Notes: a model not told the origin generated them from the letters alone. Counted from the stretch's first letter, positions 7,777-17,303 are shown. The stretch: 64,000 nucleotides of DNA from Sphingosinicella xenopeptidilytica (GCF_042676985.1 NZ_JBHTIK010000005.1:820699-884698), one strand, 5' to 3'. Numbers and translations are program-made.

Positions 7777-8598
7777 ATGGATTTGCAGGGCAAGACCGCG
7801 ATTGTTACTGGCGGCGGCACCGGGATTGGTGAAGCCGTATCGTTGAAACTTGCGGCGCGAGGCGCCAATGTGATCATCAATTATCGATCGAGTGCCATGG
7901 AAGCAGAAGAGGCTGCCGAGCGCTGCCAGCGGCTTGGCGTCAAAGCGGTCGCTGCCAAGGGCGATGTGGGTGAGGACCGAGATTGCCGGGCACTCGCGCA
8001 CATTGCGCAAGAGCTCGGCGGATCGATCGACATGCTGGTCAACAATGCCGGCACTACCAAATTTGCCGCGCATTCCGATCTAGACGCGCTTTCGGCAGAT
8101 GACTTCCTCTCGATCTATCGCACCAATCTAGTCGGTGCTTATCAGATGATTCGAGCAGTGACGCCTGCCATGAAAGCGGCGGGGAGGGGATCTGTCGTCA
8201 ATATCGCCTCAATCGCGGGCCTGTTTGGCGGCGGATCTTCGACTGCTTATTCCTCATCAAAAGGTGCACTGATCAATCTCACGAAAACGATGGCGCGTGC
8301 CCTGGCACCGACAATCAGAGTGAATGTCGTCTGCCCGGGTTTCATCGCGACTCGCTGGTACGAGAACCGGCTTCCGCCGGCGGAATATCAGGCTCTTTTA
8401 CGGCGTATGATCGATGTTCTGCCGCTCAGGCACTCTGGAACGGCCGAGGAAGTCGCCGATGGCGTCATATTTCTGCTGGCAGAAGGCGCCAATCTGGTGA
8501 CGGGAGAGACCCTCATCATGGACAGCGGCGCCCATTTGGAACTTGCCATGTCGCGTGCCGGTGCTGCCGCTTCAGTGGTTAAACATCCATTAGAGTGA
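7777..8598 (+). CDS. SDR family oxidoreductase (cassette A)
   Basis: A 273-residue SDR with VTGGGTGIGEAV, NNAGTTK, NIASIAG, YSSSKG and a C-terminal GETLIMDSGAH. It matches the cassette B enzyme at 54891 throughout (both have the motif SIAGLFGGG). ATG 7777 is preferred over 7765 because GGTGGA precedes it and because the paralogue begins at the same DL(N/Q)GK position. It ends inside the last 20 bases of the convergent LysR gene. Likely function: oxidation or reduction of a hydroxy or keto intermediate shared by both cassettes. Confidence 0.88.
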   Translation: MDLQGKTAIVTGGGTGIGEAVSLKLAARGANVIINYRSSAMEAEEAAERCQRLGVKAVAAKGDVGEDRDCRALAHIAQELGGSIDMLVNNAGTTKFAAHSDLDALSADDFLSIYRTNLVGAYQMIRAVTPAMKAAGRGSVVNIASIAGLFGGGSSTAYSSSKGALINLTKTMARALAPTIRVNVVCPGFIATRWYENRLPPAEYQALLRRMIDVLPLRHSGTAEEVADGVIFLLAEGANLVTGETLIMDSGAHLELAMSRAGAAASVVKHPLE

Positions 8599-9493
8599 CC
8601 GCCGGCCACTCGCCGGATGCGACTTTCGGCTTCATGGTCTCGCGCAAGAGCGTGTCAAACACGTCGATCGCGGCCGTCCTCGGACGCGTCTTCAATCGGC
8701 CGAAGGTCCAGACCGTTGTCAGTCCTTCGATGCGGGTGGCTTTAACATTGTGGCCGCGCAGGGTCAGTGCACATCCGGGCATCACGACATATCCAAGGCC
8801 GGCTTCGACCAGATCAAGTAGCATCGAAGAACTCGTCTCGATGACAGTGTTCACCGTGAGACCGTGACGGGACAGCCTCTGGTGCATGCGCTTGAGGCTC
8901 ACGGTGGCATTGTGCTGACGGATGATCGGCCTGTATGCAAGCTCAGTCATCGGCACATGGTCAATATCGCGCAGATCGGAGTCCATCGGCCCAAAAAGGA
9001 AACGGTTGTCGTTGGCCAGAACACGTGTCTCGATCTCAGCGTCATCCTCCAACAAAGTAAGGACCGCAGCGTCGATATATCGTGATTTGAGCATTCCCTC
9101 GAGGGTTTCGCTGGAGTCGATGATGCATCTAATGCGGACATCAGGATGTAACTCGCGAAAACGGGCAAGCACCTCCACGGCCATTTGTGACCATGCATAT
9201 GGCAAGCCGACCGACAATGAGCCTTGCGGCTGTGTTTCGCGCGCTGCCAGCTCATCCGCAAGATCTTCGATCTGGGCGATCAGAATTGCTGCCCGCTCGG
9301 TAACGAGACGTCCCGCTTCGGTCAGCTGGACACCGCGTCCATGGCGCATCAGAAGCTTCGCCTGCAGCTCGTCTTCCAGCAAGGCGATATGGCGCGTAAG
9401 TGCGGGCTGGGTGAGATGCAATTCGGCGGCAGCACGCGTTACGTTGCCGTACTCGGCGACTTTGAGGAAATAGCGCAAGCTTCGGATGTTCAC
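8579..9493 (-). CDS. LysR-family transcriptional regulator (cassette A)
   Basis: A 304-residue regulator. The N-terminal winged helix-turn-helix (LRYFLKVAEYGNVTRAAAELHLTQPALTRH) is followed by a substrate-binding effector domain. The start is GTG, preceded by GGAGG. It is transcribed divergently from the crotonase gene, the classical LysR arrangement. A palindrome-like site (9521-9536) lies 28 bp upstream of its start and is shared with the paralogous LysR promoter at 45520. It is very similar to the regulator at 44548, including RHGRGV(Q/R)LTE and SSETLEGMLKS. The effector is unknown, presumably an acid or CoA ester of the pathway. Confidence 0.93.
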   Translation of the reverse strand: MNIRSLRYFLKVAEYGNVTRAAAELHLTQPALTRHIALLEDELQAKLLMRHGRGVQLTEAGRLVTERAAILIAQIEDLADELAARETQPQGSLSVGLPYAWSQMAVEVLARFRELHPDVRIRCIIDSSETLEGMLKSRYIDAAVLTLLEDDAEIETRVLANDNRFLFGPMDSDLRDIDHVPMTELAYRPIIRQHNATVSLKRMHQRLSRHGLTVNTVIETSSSMLLDLVEAGLGYVVMPGCALTLRGHNVKATRIEGLTTVWTFGRLKTRPRTAAIDVFDTLLRETMKPKVASGEWPAVTLMDV

Positions 9494-9520
9494 AGACGTC
9501 CCCCTCCTTTTCTCGTCACG

Positions 9521-9536
9521 ATAACCGATCCGGTAT
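9521..9536. promoter_or_regulatory. Candidate LysR operator (site D)
   Basis: ATAACCGATCCGGTAT lies between the divergent LysR and crotonase genes. The arms are ATAA and GTAT with an 8-bp spacer. It shares ATAACCG with the site at 45520 in front of the paralogous LysR gene. Confidence 0.5.
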
Positions 9537-9783
9537 AAAAGAAAATCATGTTTCTTACCTTATAGGTCGATGGTTGCTGCTGGGGGGCAAGAATTCACCA
9601 GGGCAAAAAACACTCAGCATATCCAAATGCAGCGACTTTTCGGCATTTGGCATGGAGATTTCGGGATTCGGCCAATCAACCCGGCTTGGGGCATGGCTTC
9701 GATCACGAATTTCGATGTGGTTCCATGTCCGGGCAGGCCATAGCCTAGGGGCTCAATTGATTAGTCGTAGAGAGATCGCCGCC

Positions 9784-10629
9784 ATGGTCGAAATGTCGTC
9801 GGAATATAAATATATACTCATCGACCAGCCGATGCCATTCGTTCAACGTATTACGCTCAACAGACCCGAGAAGCGAAACGCGATGAGCAATGATCTCAGG
9901 ATCGAGCTCTTCAAGGCTTTGGAAGTCGCGGACGTCGACGATAAGGTCCGTGTCATCATCTTGCGAGGTGCGGGTAAATGTTTCTCGTCGGGCTACGATC
10001 TTTCTTTCAAGCGCGACAACTGGCCCTATCATACCTCACGGGGTATTGGCCTTTGGTCGCGTCATGTGGTCGAAGGTTGCTTTCGCATCTGGGATCTCGC
10101 CAAGCCTGTTATTGCGCAGGTGCACGGCTACTGCCTGGCTGGCGGGACTGAGCTCGCTTCCTCCTGTGACCTCGTGTACGTAGCCGAGGATGCCCAGATC
10201 GGCTATCCGCCGGTTCGGATGATGAGCCCGCCCGATAATCAGATCTTTCCCTGGTTAATGGGCATGCGACGTGCAATGGAAATGATGCTTACGGGTGACT
10301 ATCTGACGGGCCTCGAGGCCGTCGAAGCGGGCTTCGCCAATCGAGCCTTTGCCCTAGACAGTCTGGAGGCCGGGGTGCTCACCATGGCCGAGCGGCTGAC
10401 GAAGGTGCCACCGGCGCTACAGCAGATGAATAAACGCGCGGTTCACAGGCAGATGGAGATTATGGGAATTCGAGCGGGCGTACGCGCCGGTGCCGAGATT
10501 CAGGCCCAAGCCATCTTCATCCCGGAAGTGAAGGAATATTACGATTCCCTGCGCAAAAACATCACCGAAGCGCTGGATGCCCGCGACGGAAAATACGGTG
10601 ATTATCGGACGACCAATAAGTCTGAATAG
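9784..10629 (+). CDS. Crotonase / enoyl-CoA hydratase-like protein (cassette A)
   Basis: A 281-residue crotonase. The oxyanion-hole segments are GAGKCFSSGYDLS (about 60-72) and HGYCLAGGTELASSCD, where the Glu matches the first catalytic Glu of enoyl-CoA hydratase. The position of the second catalytic Glu is Pro (AQIGYPPVRM instead of GQPE), so simple hydration is doubtful; isomerase, hydrolase or C-C bond chemistry is possible. ATG 9784 is chosen because GAGAGATCGCC precedes it and homology begins there. The paralogue at 53912 has the same substitution. It is followed 60 bp later by the CMD-like gene, as in cassette B. Confidence 0.87.
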   Translation: MVEMSSEYKYILIDQPMPFVQRITLNRPEKRNAMSNDLRIELFKALEVADVDDKVRVIILRGAGKCFSSGYDLSFKRDNWPYHTSRGIGLWSRHVVEGCFRIWDLAKPVIAQVHGYCLAGGTELASSCDLVYVAEDAQIGYPPVRMMSPPDNQIFPWLMGMRRAMEMMLTGDYLTGLEAVEAGFANRAFALDSLEAGVLTMAERLTKVPPALQQMNKRAVHRQMEIMGIRAGVRAGAEIQAQAIFIPEVKEYYDSLRKNITEALDARDGKYGDYRTTNKSE

Positions 10630-10689
10630 TATTGTGGCGGCCGCGTGCTGGCCGGAGTTCAACGACCGGATGATGCAGGATCAAAGACG

Positions 10690-11262
10690 ATGACCACCCG
10701 TATTCCGCTTCTCGACGTCGAGGCGCTGGAAGGGCCTGTGGGCGACGCATTGCGAGGTCGGCGCAGTAAACTCAACATTGTGGCCATGATGGCCCACGCG
10801 CAGGGTTGTGTCGTCCAGCAGCTGCAGCTTGGGCGCGCCGTCAACAGCGAGCAGGATCTCGACCCGCTCTCGCGGGAACTCCTTATCCTGCTCACGGCCC
10901 ATCTGGAGGATGGCGAGTATGTTTGGCGCCAGCATGTTCCGATCGCTATCCAGCATGGTGCTTCGCGTGAGAAAATAAGCGCGCTGGAGAAAGGTGATAT
11001 AGCTTCCAAGGCATTCAGTCCCGACGAGCGAGCGCTGCTGGTTTACGGTGCCCAGGTGGTGCGCGGCGGAGCGGTTGATGAAGTCACCTTTCGCGCGGCG
11101 GCGAGGCGCTATTCTCATCGTGAGCTCGTCGAGGCGATCCTGGCGATCGGCTATTACATGACCATGAATCGCATCACCTCGGCGACACTCACGCCGCTCG
11201 AGGCGCCGGATGTTGAGCAACCGCCGAGCCTGGACAGGCAGCCGGGAACTGTCGCTCGCTGA
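10690..11262 (+). CDS. Carboxymuconolactone decarboxylase (CMD)-like protein (cassette A)
   Basis: A 190-residue all-helical protein of the AhpD/CMD fold. The segment HLEDGEYVWRQHVPIA (about 70-85) has the Glu/His of the family but no CxxC pair, so it is not an AhpD-type peroxidase. The tail helix EAILAIGYYMTMNRITSAT is typical of CMD-like proteins. ATG 10690 is used because similarity to the cassette B copy (53313) starts at the same IPLLDV/LPLIDI segment. Placement directly after the crotonase in both cassettes suggests a dedicated step such as lactone or beta-keto acid decarboxylation or isomerisation. Confidence 0.85.
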   Translation: MTTRIPLLDVEALEGPVGDALRGRRSKLNIVAMMAHAQGCVVQQLQLGRAVNSEQDLDPLSRELLILLTAHLEDGEYVWRQHVPIAIQHGASREKISALEKGDIASKAFSPDERALLVYGAQVVRGGAVDEVTFRAAARRYSHRELVEAILAIGYYMTMNRITSATLTPLEAPDVEQPPSLDRQPGTVAR

Positions 11263-11357
11263 GCCTCGGGGAGACGTCATCAGATCTCCGGCGATATTGG
11301 CGCTGTTGAGCAGCACTCGCGGCGACCTTCAAGTATGCGTGAACGAGAGAGACTGTC

Positions 11358-12824
11358 ATGTTAATGCCCATGGGCGATATCCCGGAGTTTCATGCGAACC
11401 GCCTTGGCGGCGAGCGGTTGGCCGTTCTTCACGGCGACGACCGCCTGACCTGGGGTGAATTGGCGCGACGGGTGACGAGGCGCGCCAATGCGTTGCTGGC
11501 GCGCGGAGTGGCCAAGGACGATATTGTCGCCATCAGTCTTCCAAACTGCAATGCGCTCTACGAGCTCGCCTTTGCCTGCTGGAAAGTGGGCGCGACCCCG
11601 TCGCTGCTCTCCCATCGCTTGCCGCCGCAAGAGTTCAGCGCAATCCTCGATATTGTGCGGCCGAAGGTGGTCTTTGCATCGAATCCCGACATTCTCACTG
11701 TGAGCTCGGCCCTGCCGTCCTCCTTTGGTCTGAGCGAGGGAGAAGATTTGCCGGTCGAAGCTGTCGTCGGTACCTATTGGAAAGCTATGACGTCGGGCGG
11801 CTCGACGGGCCGCCCCAAGGTCATTATTGATCATCAGCCCGGGGCCGTTGATCCCTTCGCGCCGCTCTTGAACGTGCCGCAGGACAAATCCGTCCTGAAT
11901 CCCGGGCCACTCTACCATAATGCGCCTTTCCGCTTCACCGTCGGCGCTTTGCATCGTGGTAACTGCGTCGTGAGCATGACGAAGTTCGACGCCGAGGAGG
12001 CTCTCAAACTGATCGATCGGCACAGCATAGCGTGGGCAATGATGGTGCCTACCATGATGAGCCGGATCTGGCGCCTGCCTGATGACGTGCGGGCGCGCTA
12101 CGATCTCTCGTCGCTCCAAGCCGTGTGGCACAGCGCAGCACCGATGCCTGCATGGCTCAAGGACGCCTGGATCGAATGGATCGGTGCTGAGAAGGTCTGG
12201 GAAATCTACGGTGGCACCGAACGCCAGGGCAACACGATCCTCGACGGTGCCGAGTGGCAAACCCATCGAGGCTCGGTCGGGCGCGCCTTTAACTGCTCCA
12301 TCCGCATTCTTGATGATAGCGGGCGGGAACTGACTACTGGCGAGATCGGGGAAGTTTTCATGCGACCTGACGCGGGCGCAGGCCAGACCTATCATTATCT
12401 GGGCGCCACGCCCAGGATTGCCGCCGACGGCTATGAGTCGATAGGGGACTTTGGCTGGCTTGACGAAGACGGCTATCTGTTTCTTGCCGACCGTCGAACT
12501 GACCTCATCATCAGCGGCGGAGCCAATATATACCCGGCTGAGGTGGAGAGTGTGCTGATGGAGCACCCGGACGTCGATACCGCCGTGGTGATTGGTATAC
12601 CTCACGAAGATATGGGCGTCGTACCGCATGCAATCATCAAACGGACAGTGTGTGGTGCGGTGCTCGAGGAGGAGGCGCTTTCGAGGTTCGTCGAGCAGCG
12701 GCTGACGCGATCCAAAACGCCACGCTCCTACGAGTTTACAAACGACGACCTCCGCGATGATGCCGGAAAGGTGCGCCGGGCGGAACTGCGCGCTCGGGCG
12801 CTGAACCGCCTCGCTGCATCCTGA
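11358..12824 (+). CDS. AMP-forming acyl-CoA ligase (cassette A)
   Basis: A 488-residue ANL-superfamily ligase activating a carboxylic acid to its CoA thioester through an acyl-AMP. The motifs are the phosphate loop MTSGGSTGRPKVI (about 143-155), the A5 motif YGGTERQG, the A7 motif GDFGWLDEDGYL, the A8 hinge DLIISGGANIYPAEVE, and a C-terminal DDAGKVRR holding the candidate catalytic Lys. It lacks the long N-terminal part of acetyl-CoA synthetases and resembles bile-acid or cyclic-acid ligases more than fatty-acid ligases. The ATG follows GAGAGA. The cassette B paralogue is at 45641. Acid substrate unknown. Confidence 0.9.
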   Translation: MLMPMGDIPEFHANRLGGERLAVLHGDDRLTWGELARRVTRRANALLARGVAKDDIVAISLPNCNALYELAFACWKVGATPSLLSHRLPPQEFSAILDIVRPKVVFASNPDILTVSSALPSSFGLSEGEDLPVEAVVGTYWKAMTSGGSTGRPKVIIDHQPGAVDPFAPLLNVPQDKSVLNPGPLYHNAPFRFTVGALHRGNCVVSMTKFDAEEALKLIDRHSIAWAMMVPTMMSRIWRLPDDVRARYDLSSLQAVWHSAAPMPAWLKDAWIEWIGAEKVWEIYGGTERQGNTILDGAEWQTHRGSVGRAFNCSIRILDDSGRELTTGEIGEVFMRPDAGAGQTYHYLGATPRIAADGYESIGDFGWLDEDGYLFLADRRTDLIISGGANIYPAEVESVLMEHPDVDTAVVIGIPHEDMGVVPHAIIKRTVCGAVLEEEALSRFVEQRLTRSKTPRSYEFTNDDLRDDAGKVRRAELRARALNRLAAS

Positions 12825-13341
12825 AGAATGAGCAAGGCGCTTATGGCGCTCCCGCCAACTGCAGGATTTTTCAAACAATAGTTCTGGAGTGCTTCAATAG
12901 GCGATTGCGATCTCGACTATTCGACGCGAGAACAGGAAGGGTGTTGCTTGCGCAGGCAGTTCGCATAACCGCTTCTCTGCCTGCCATACACGAAGCTGGC
13001 AGAAAACCACTGCGGCGGGCTATGTGTTCTGAATAAGCACCTTGGACCCCATTTAGCGATCCAGCCCGGACAGGAGCTGCGAAAGGGCCGCACATCTCCC
13101 GAGACGTATGGCTTCCATAATCAAAAGTACGATAGTTCTTCGTCAGACACCACCTTAGCCTGTGTTAGCAGAACAGAGCGTTCAAACCTTCGTCGTTTAG
13201 AACGCCCGACATAAATGGGGAGACATGGCTACACTCCGAGACCGCAAAAACAATCCTGAATGCTGCGCGGAATGGACCAGTCTGCCGGAAGAAACATAGA
13301 AGTGTTCAATTTTTCAGAAAAGAAAATTTGAGGGGAGAAAT
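12825..13341. other. 517-bp intergenic region before TonB receptor
   Basis: No gene or clear terminator seen. It probably holds the receptor promoter. GGCGCTTATGGCGC near 12836 is a small direct repeat, not a hairpin. Confidence 0.4.
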
Positions 13342-15510
13342 ATGAAGAATTATCCAAATTCCGAGGGGCGTGGACCGTGCAGGCTGCTCGTGGCCGGGCT
13401 GTCATATGGTTTTCTTTTGACCAGTGCTTTGACGCCGCTATCTGCTTTTGCGCAGACAACAACTGCAGGCGATAGCGCAGCGCAACTGGAAGAGATTGTC
13501 GTAACTGCCCAACGGCGCGCCGAAAATCTCCAACGGGTACCGATTGCCGTTTCCGCAATTACGTCGGACCAGGCGGCTGCCCAGGGGATTACCGGAACGC
13601 TTGCACTAACCGCGGTAGCGCCAAGCCTCCAGATCAACCAGACTTCGAACTTCGGGAGCATATACCTGCGCGGTGTAGGCTCAAACCTCGCCGACCCGAC
13701 TTCCGAGCCTTCGGTCGCAACGTATGTTGACGGTGTTTATATCTCGTCGCCGCAGACCAACTTTTTTTCGTTCAATAACATTGAGCGAATCGAAGTCTTG
13801 AAGGGCCCGCAAGGAACGCTGTTCGGCCGAAATGCGACCGGGGGCGTCATTCAGGTCGTGACACGCGATCCGAGCGAGGACCCATCAGCAGACATCAGTG
13901 TGGGCTACGGTAACTTCAACACGTTCAGCCAGGCCTTCTACGGGACGACGGGGGTTACTGACGGACTTGCGATCGATTTTGCTGTCGTCCACGAGAACCA
14001 GGCCGACGGGTATGGACGGAACTTCACCCTCGACAAGGAAATTTTCAAAAAGCGCAATACGGACATGCGTAGCAAGCTGTTGTGGTCGCCGGCCGAGGGT
14101 ACCGAGCTTCGGATAATCGGCGACTATTCGAAGATGTTTCACAACAATGCCTATCAATACCGGCCCGGCGTTGTGACGCCGTCATACGGCGAGGCTCTTT
14201 ATGCCGGCGAATTTAATGCGCTCGGGGATATAGAGCAGCTGGTCAGGACCAAGGGCTGGGGCCTTGCATTACGCCTCGATCAGGATCTCGGAGCGGTGAA
14301 GTTCGTCTCCATCACCTCGCGCAGAAAGTCACTGCATGACTTTAATCTCGACTCAGATCAAGGGCCGCTTAGGCAAGGGGGCTCACTCTATCAAAGCTAT
14401 GCTCGAAACTGGACGCAGGAATTCCAGCTTGCGAGCCAGTCCGAGGGCAATCTGGATTGGGTGGCCGGCCTCTATTATTTTGACGTAGTGGGTGGGTATG
14501 ATCCTTGGCAGTCTGTGGGTGGCGGATTCTTATGGGGCGCTGAGCAGGCGACCCGGTCATGGGCCGGCTATGGGCAAGCGACGCTAAGGCTGAGCACTGG
14601 CACGTCAGTCACCGGCGGATTGCGCTGGACGACGGAAAAGCTGAAAATGCGGTCTGTCAATCTTGGCGTGCCTGAAAATGCATTCAACGACTCGTTCAGC
14701 AAGGAGAAGCTGACGTGGCGGTTGGCACTCGATCAGAAATTTAACGAAGGTGTTATGGGGTATGTGAGCTACAACCGTGGTTACAAAAGCGGCGGGTTCA
14801 ATCTTCTCGATGTTGGAGCGCTTAATCGGCCCACAGGCCATATTTCTCCAAGCTATAATCCAGAGGTTGTCGATGCCTACGAAGTCGGTATAAAATCTGA
14901 CCTTCTTGATCGTCGGCTGCGGCTGAACGTTGCGGCCTTCTACTATGACTACAAGGATATCCAGCTGCAACAGCCGGTTCTTGTTGGCAATCGGATTCAG
15001 AACGCCGCTACTGCGAAAGTGCAGGGTATCGAGGCTGAGCTCCAGGCGGCGGCATCCGATAACCTGACACTCCGAGCCGCTTTGTCCTTGCTGGACACAA
15101 AGTACAAGAGTTTCAATCCTGCGCCGGCGGTGGGCCCAAACGGGGAATTCTCGATTATTGACGCCAGCGGTAACCAGCTGGTGGCAGCTCCGAAAATAAC
15201 CGGCAATTTCGGCGTCGAATACCGCACGCAGATTGGCGGAAATCAGGTGACGGCGTCTGGTAACATGGTATATAATGACGGCTTTTACTGGCATGCAGAC
15301 AATCGTCTCCGCCAACCGTCTTACGTGCTGTTGAATAGCTCGATCACAATGGATTTAGCCGACGGCAAATACCAGGTTCGCATCTGGGGACGGAATCTCG
15401 GAAACGAAAAATACTATATTTCGCAAGCCGAGGTGCAAGGTCGCGGTGATTGGGAGATGCGGGCGGCTCCTAGAACTTACGGGATTACCCTATTGGCGCA
15501 TTTTTACTAA
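13342..15510 (+). CDS. TonB-dependent outer-membrane receptor (cassette A)
   Basis: A 722-residue receptor that would import a solute too large or scarce for porins, energised by TonB. A signal peptide ends near LSAFAQ|TT. The TonB box is LEEIVVTAQRR (about 48-58), the plug has YLRGVGS and VLKGPQGTLFGRNATGG, and a 22-strand-type barrel ends in the aromatic residue of GITLLAHFY. GAGGGGAGAAAT gives a strong ribosome site. It is followed by MBL hydrolase, esterase and carrier genes, so it probably brings in the esterified or lactone substrate of cassette A. Length is normal. Confidence 0.93.
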   Translation: MKNYPNSEGRGPCRLLVAGLSYGFLLTSALTPLSAFAQTTTAGDSAAQLEEIVVTAQRRAENLQRVPIAVSAITSDQAAAQGITGTLALTAVAPSLQINQTSNFGSIYLRGVGSNLADPTSEPSVATYVDGVYISSPQTNFFSFNNIERIEVLKGPQGTLFGRNATGGVIQVVTRDPSEDPSADISVGYGNFNTFSQAFYGTTGVTDGLAIDFAVVHENQADGYGRNFTLDKEIFKKRNTDMRSKLLWSPAEGTELRIIGDYSKMFHNNAYQYRPGVVTPSYGEALYAGEFNALGDIEQLVRTKGWGLALRLDQDLGAVKFVSITSRRKSLHDFNLDSDQGPLRQGGSLYQSYARNWTQEFQLASQSEGNLDWVAGLYYFDVVGGYDPWQSVGGGFLWGAEQATRSWAGYGQATLRLSTGTSVTGGLRWTTEKLKMRSVNLGVPENAFNDSFSKEKLTWRLALDQKFNEGVMGYVSYNRGYKSGGFNLLDVGALNRPTGHISPSYNPEVVDAYEVGIKSDLLDRRLRLNVAAFYYDYKDIQLQQPVLVGNRIQNAATAKVQGIEAELQAAASDNLTLRAALSLLDTKYKSFNPAPAVGPNGEFSIIDASGNQLVAAPKITGNFGVEYRTQIGGNQVTASGNMVYNDGFYWHADNRLRQPSYVLLNSSITMDLADGKYQVRIWGRNLGNEKYYISQAEVQGRGDWEMRAAPRTYGITLLAHFY

Positions 15511-15525
15511 ACTGCGAGGTACAGG

Positions 15526-15555
15526 CGGCGGCGCGTCTTGACGAATGCGCCGCCG
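15526..15555 (+). other. Perfect 9-bp stem-loop after the receptor gene
   Basis: CGGCGGCGC and GCGCCGCCG form a perfect 9-bp stem with a 12-base loop, 15 bp after the TonB receptor stop. No T run follows, so it is better seen as an mRNA-stabilising or partial termination structure between receptor and MBL genes. Confidence 0.5.
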
Positions 15556-15576
15556 ACTGGCGATGCCCCGCAATGT

Positions 15577-16353
15577 ATGGGAACCATTATGGACCTCAAA
15601 GTTTACGTTCTTGATGGCGGCCGTCTTGTGACGGAAGATGCGAGCATCTTCTCAGCGGATGGGAACTATAAGGGTGAACACTGGGACATGGCGAATCCAT
15701 GCTATCTCGTTGTTCATCCACGGGGCATGCTGATGTGGGACTGCGGTTTCTCTGACAGCCTGGCCGATCTGCCGGATGGCTATAACTCCGGCCGGTCCGT
15801 GTGGTCACTTACCAGGAAGGTCTCCAAGCAACTGGAAGACATGGCTATCGACCTTCACGACATTGATTATTTTGCGCTGTCCCACTCGCATCTCGATCAT
15901 TCAGGGAACGCCAATCTCTTTAAATGCTCCACCTGGATCGTGGATGAGGCGGAGCGAGAGTTCATGTTTCGCGATACTGCGCGTGAGAGTAAGGAGTTCG
16001 AGAACTATCACGAGCTCGAAAACGCAGAAATCTGTTCATTTACGGCTGACCACGACGTCTTTGGTGATGGATCCGTTGTCATACTGCGAGCGCCCGGGCA
16101 CACCCCCGGTCATGCAGCACTTTTAGTGAACCTCGCAAAGAGCGGTCCAGTTATATTCACAGGAGACCTCTGGTACACCTGCCGTTGCCGGACAACGCGG
16201 AATATTCCTTCGAATAATACTGATCGCGAGCAGACGTTCGAATCCATGGCGCGGATAGAAGGTCTGGCACGAGAGCTGGGTGCAAGGATCATTATTCAGC
16301 ACGAGCGCGCAGACTGGAACTCCATGCCACGTTTTCCAGACTATTTGCAATAA
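15577..16353 (+). CDS. Metallo-beta-lactamase-fold hydrolase (AHL-lactonase-like)
   Basis: A 258-residue MBL-fold protein. The two-zinc motif HSHLDHSG (about 103-110) is complete, and GHTPGHAALLV and GDLWYT supply further ligands. The N-terminal VYVLDGGRLVT and MLMWDCGF segments resemble N-acyl-homoserine lactonases, so a lactone or ester hydrolase is likely. ATG 15577 is used; ATG 15589 (before DLKVYVLDGG) is an equal alternative. The stop overlaps the esterase start by one base (TAATG), indicating coupling. In the cassette the natural role is opening a lactone intermediate rather than quorum quenching, but that is inference. Confidence 0.85.
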   Translation: MGTIMDLKVYVLDGGRLVTEDASIFSADGNYKGEHWDMANPCYLVVHPRGMLMWDCGFSDSLADLPDGYNSGRSVWSLTRKVSKQLEDMAIDLHDIDYFALSHSHLDHSGNANLFKCSTWIVDEAEREFMFRDTARESKEFENYHELENAEICSFTADHDVFGDGSVVILRAPGHTPGHAALLVNLAKSGPVIFTGDLWYTCRCRTTRNIPSNNTDREQTFESMARIEGLARELGARIIIQHERADWNSMPRFPDYLQ

Positions 16354-17303
16354 TGGGCAAAATTGACGGCTGGCAGTTCAATGACGCTGCCTTGGACGAT
16401 GATGTCCGCAAAATTCAAATGGCGGCGCAAACGCGGCTCGCGCAAACTCCACTTTGGACGCCTGAATCCGCCAGGGGCATAAGGGAGGCTCGCGCCCGGG
16501 GCGGGGGCTTGTATCTCCCGGTCTACCATTCACCCCGTGCGCGTATGATCGAAATTCCCGGTCCTGGGGGAGTGGTTTTGCTTCGCGTAATCGCTCCGGC
16601 CAATCCCAGGGGTATCTATTTGCATATGCATGGTGGCGGCTGGTTCATGGGAGGAGCCGACCTTCAGGACCCCAGGTTGGAAATTATTGCCGAGCGCGCG
16701 CAATTGGCCTGTGTGAGCGTCGACTACAGGTTAACGCCCGAGCATCCCTATCCCGCGGCTCCCGATGATTGCGAAGCGGCTGCTCTCTGGATCCTGGCTA
16801 ACGCCGAAGCTGAGTTCGGGACCGAAATCGTCACGATTGGTGGGGAGTCGTCAGGCGCGCATCTGGCTCTTGTCACTCTCCTGCGCCTACGAGACAAGCA
16901 TGCAATCGTGCTCGCAGGCGCAAATCTCATTTTCGGTTTTTTTGATCTCACGCTGACGCCCAGTGCACGAATGTTTGGCGATGATCGCATCGCGCCCCGG
17001 ACGACCGACCTGCGAAGCTATGTGCGGGCGTTCGCACCGAAAGGTGAACTTACTGCGCCGGATATCTCGCCGTTATACGCTGACCTTAAAAACCTCTGCC
17101 CTGCGCTGTTCACGGTGGGAACGCAGGATCCGCTTTTGGACGACTCATTGTTCATGTACATGCGATGGCTGTCATCGGGAAATGACGGCGAGCTCGCAGT
17201 ATATGCTGGCGGGATACACAATTTCATAGCGTTTCCCAGCCGCATAGCGCAGGAGGCGGAAGATCGCGCTATTGCCTTTCTGAAGCACGTGTCTTGCCAG
17301 TAA
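16353..17303 (+). CDS. Alpha/beta hydrolase, HSL-type esterase (cassette A)
   Basis: A 316-residue hormone-sensitive-lipase-type carboxylesterase. It has the HGGGW oxyanion motif (93-97), the nucleophile elbow GESSGAH with Ser166, Asp in GTQDPLLDDS, and His in GIHNFIAFP. No signal peptide is seen, so it acts in the cytoplasm. The paralogue at 47962 is nearly the same length. It follows the MBL gene with one base of overlap, then an MFS carrier. It probably frees the carboxylic acid that the AMP ligase activates, or cleaves a later thioester or lactone. Confidence 0.92.
   Translation: MGKIDGWQFNDAALDDDVRKIQMAAQTRLAQTPLWTPESARGIREARARGGGLYLPVYHSPRARMIEIPGPGGVVLLRVIAPANPRGIYLHMHGGGWFMGGADLQDPRLEIIAERAQLACVSVDYRLTPEHPYPAAPDDCEAAALWILANAEAEFGTEIVTIGGESSGAHLALVTLLRLRDKHAIVLAGANLIFGFFDLTLTPSARMFGDDRIAPRTTDLRSYVRAFAPKGELTAPDISPLYADLKNLCPALFTVGTQDPLLDDSLFMYMRWLSSGNDGELAVYAGGIHNFIAFPSRIAQEAEDRAIAFLKHVSCQ

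Noticed and set aside
11361..12878. 505-codon open frame on the minus strand
   Set aside because: It lies entirely opposite the CoA ligase, has no motif and repeats the ligase codon pattern in reverse. Treated as a shadow.
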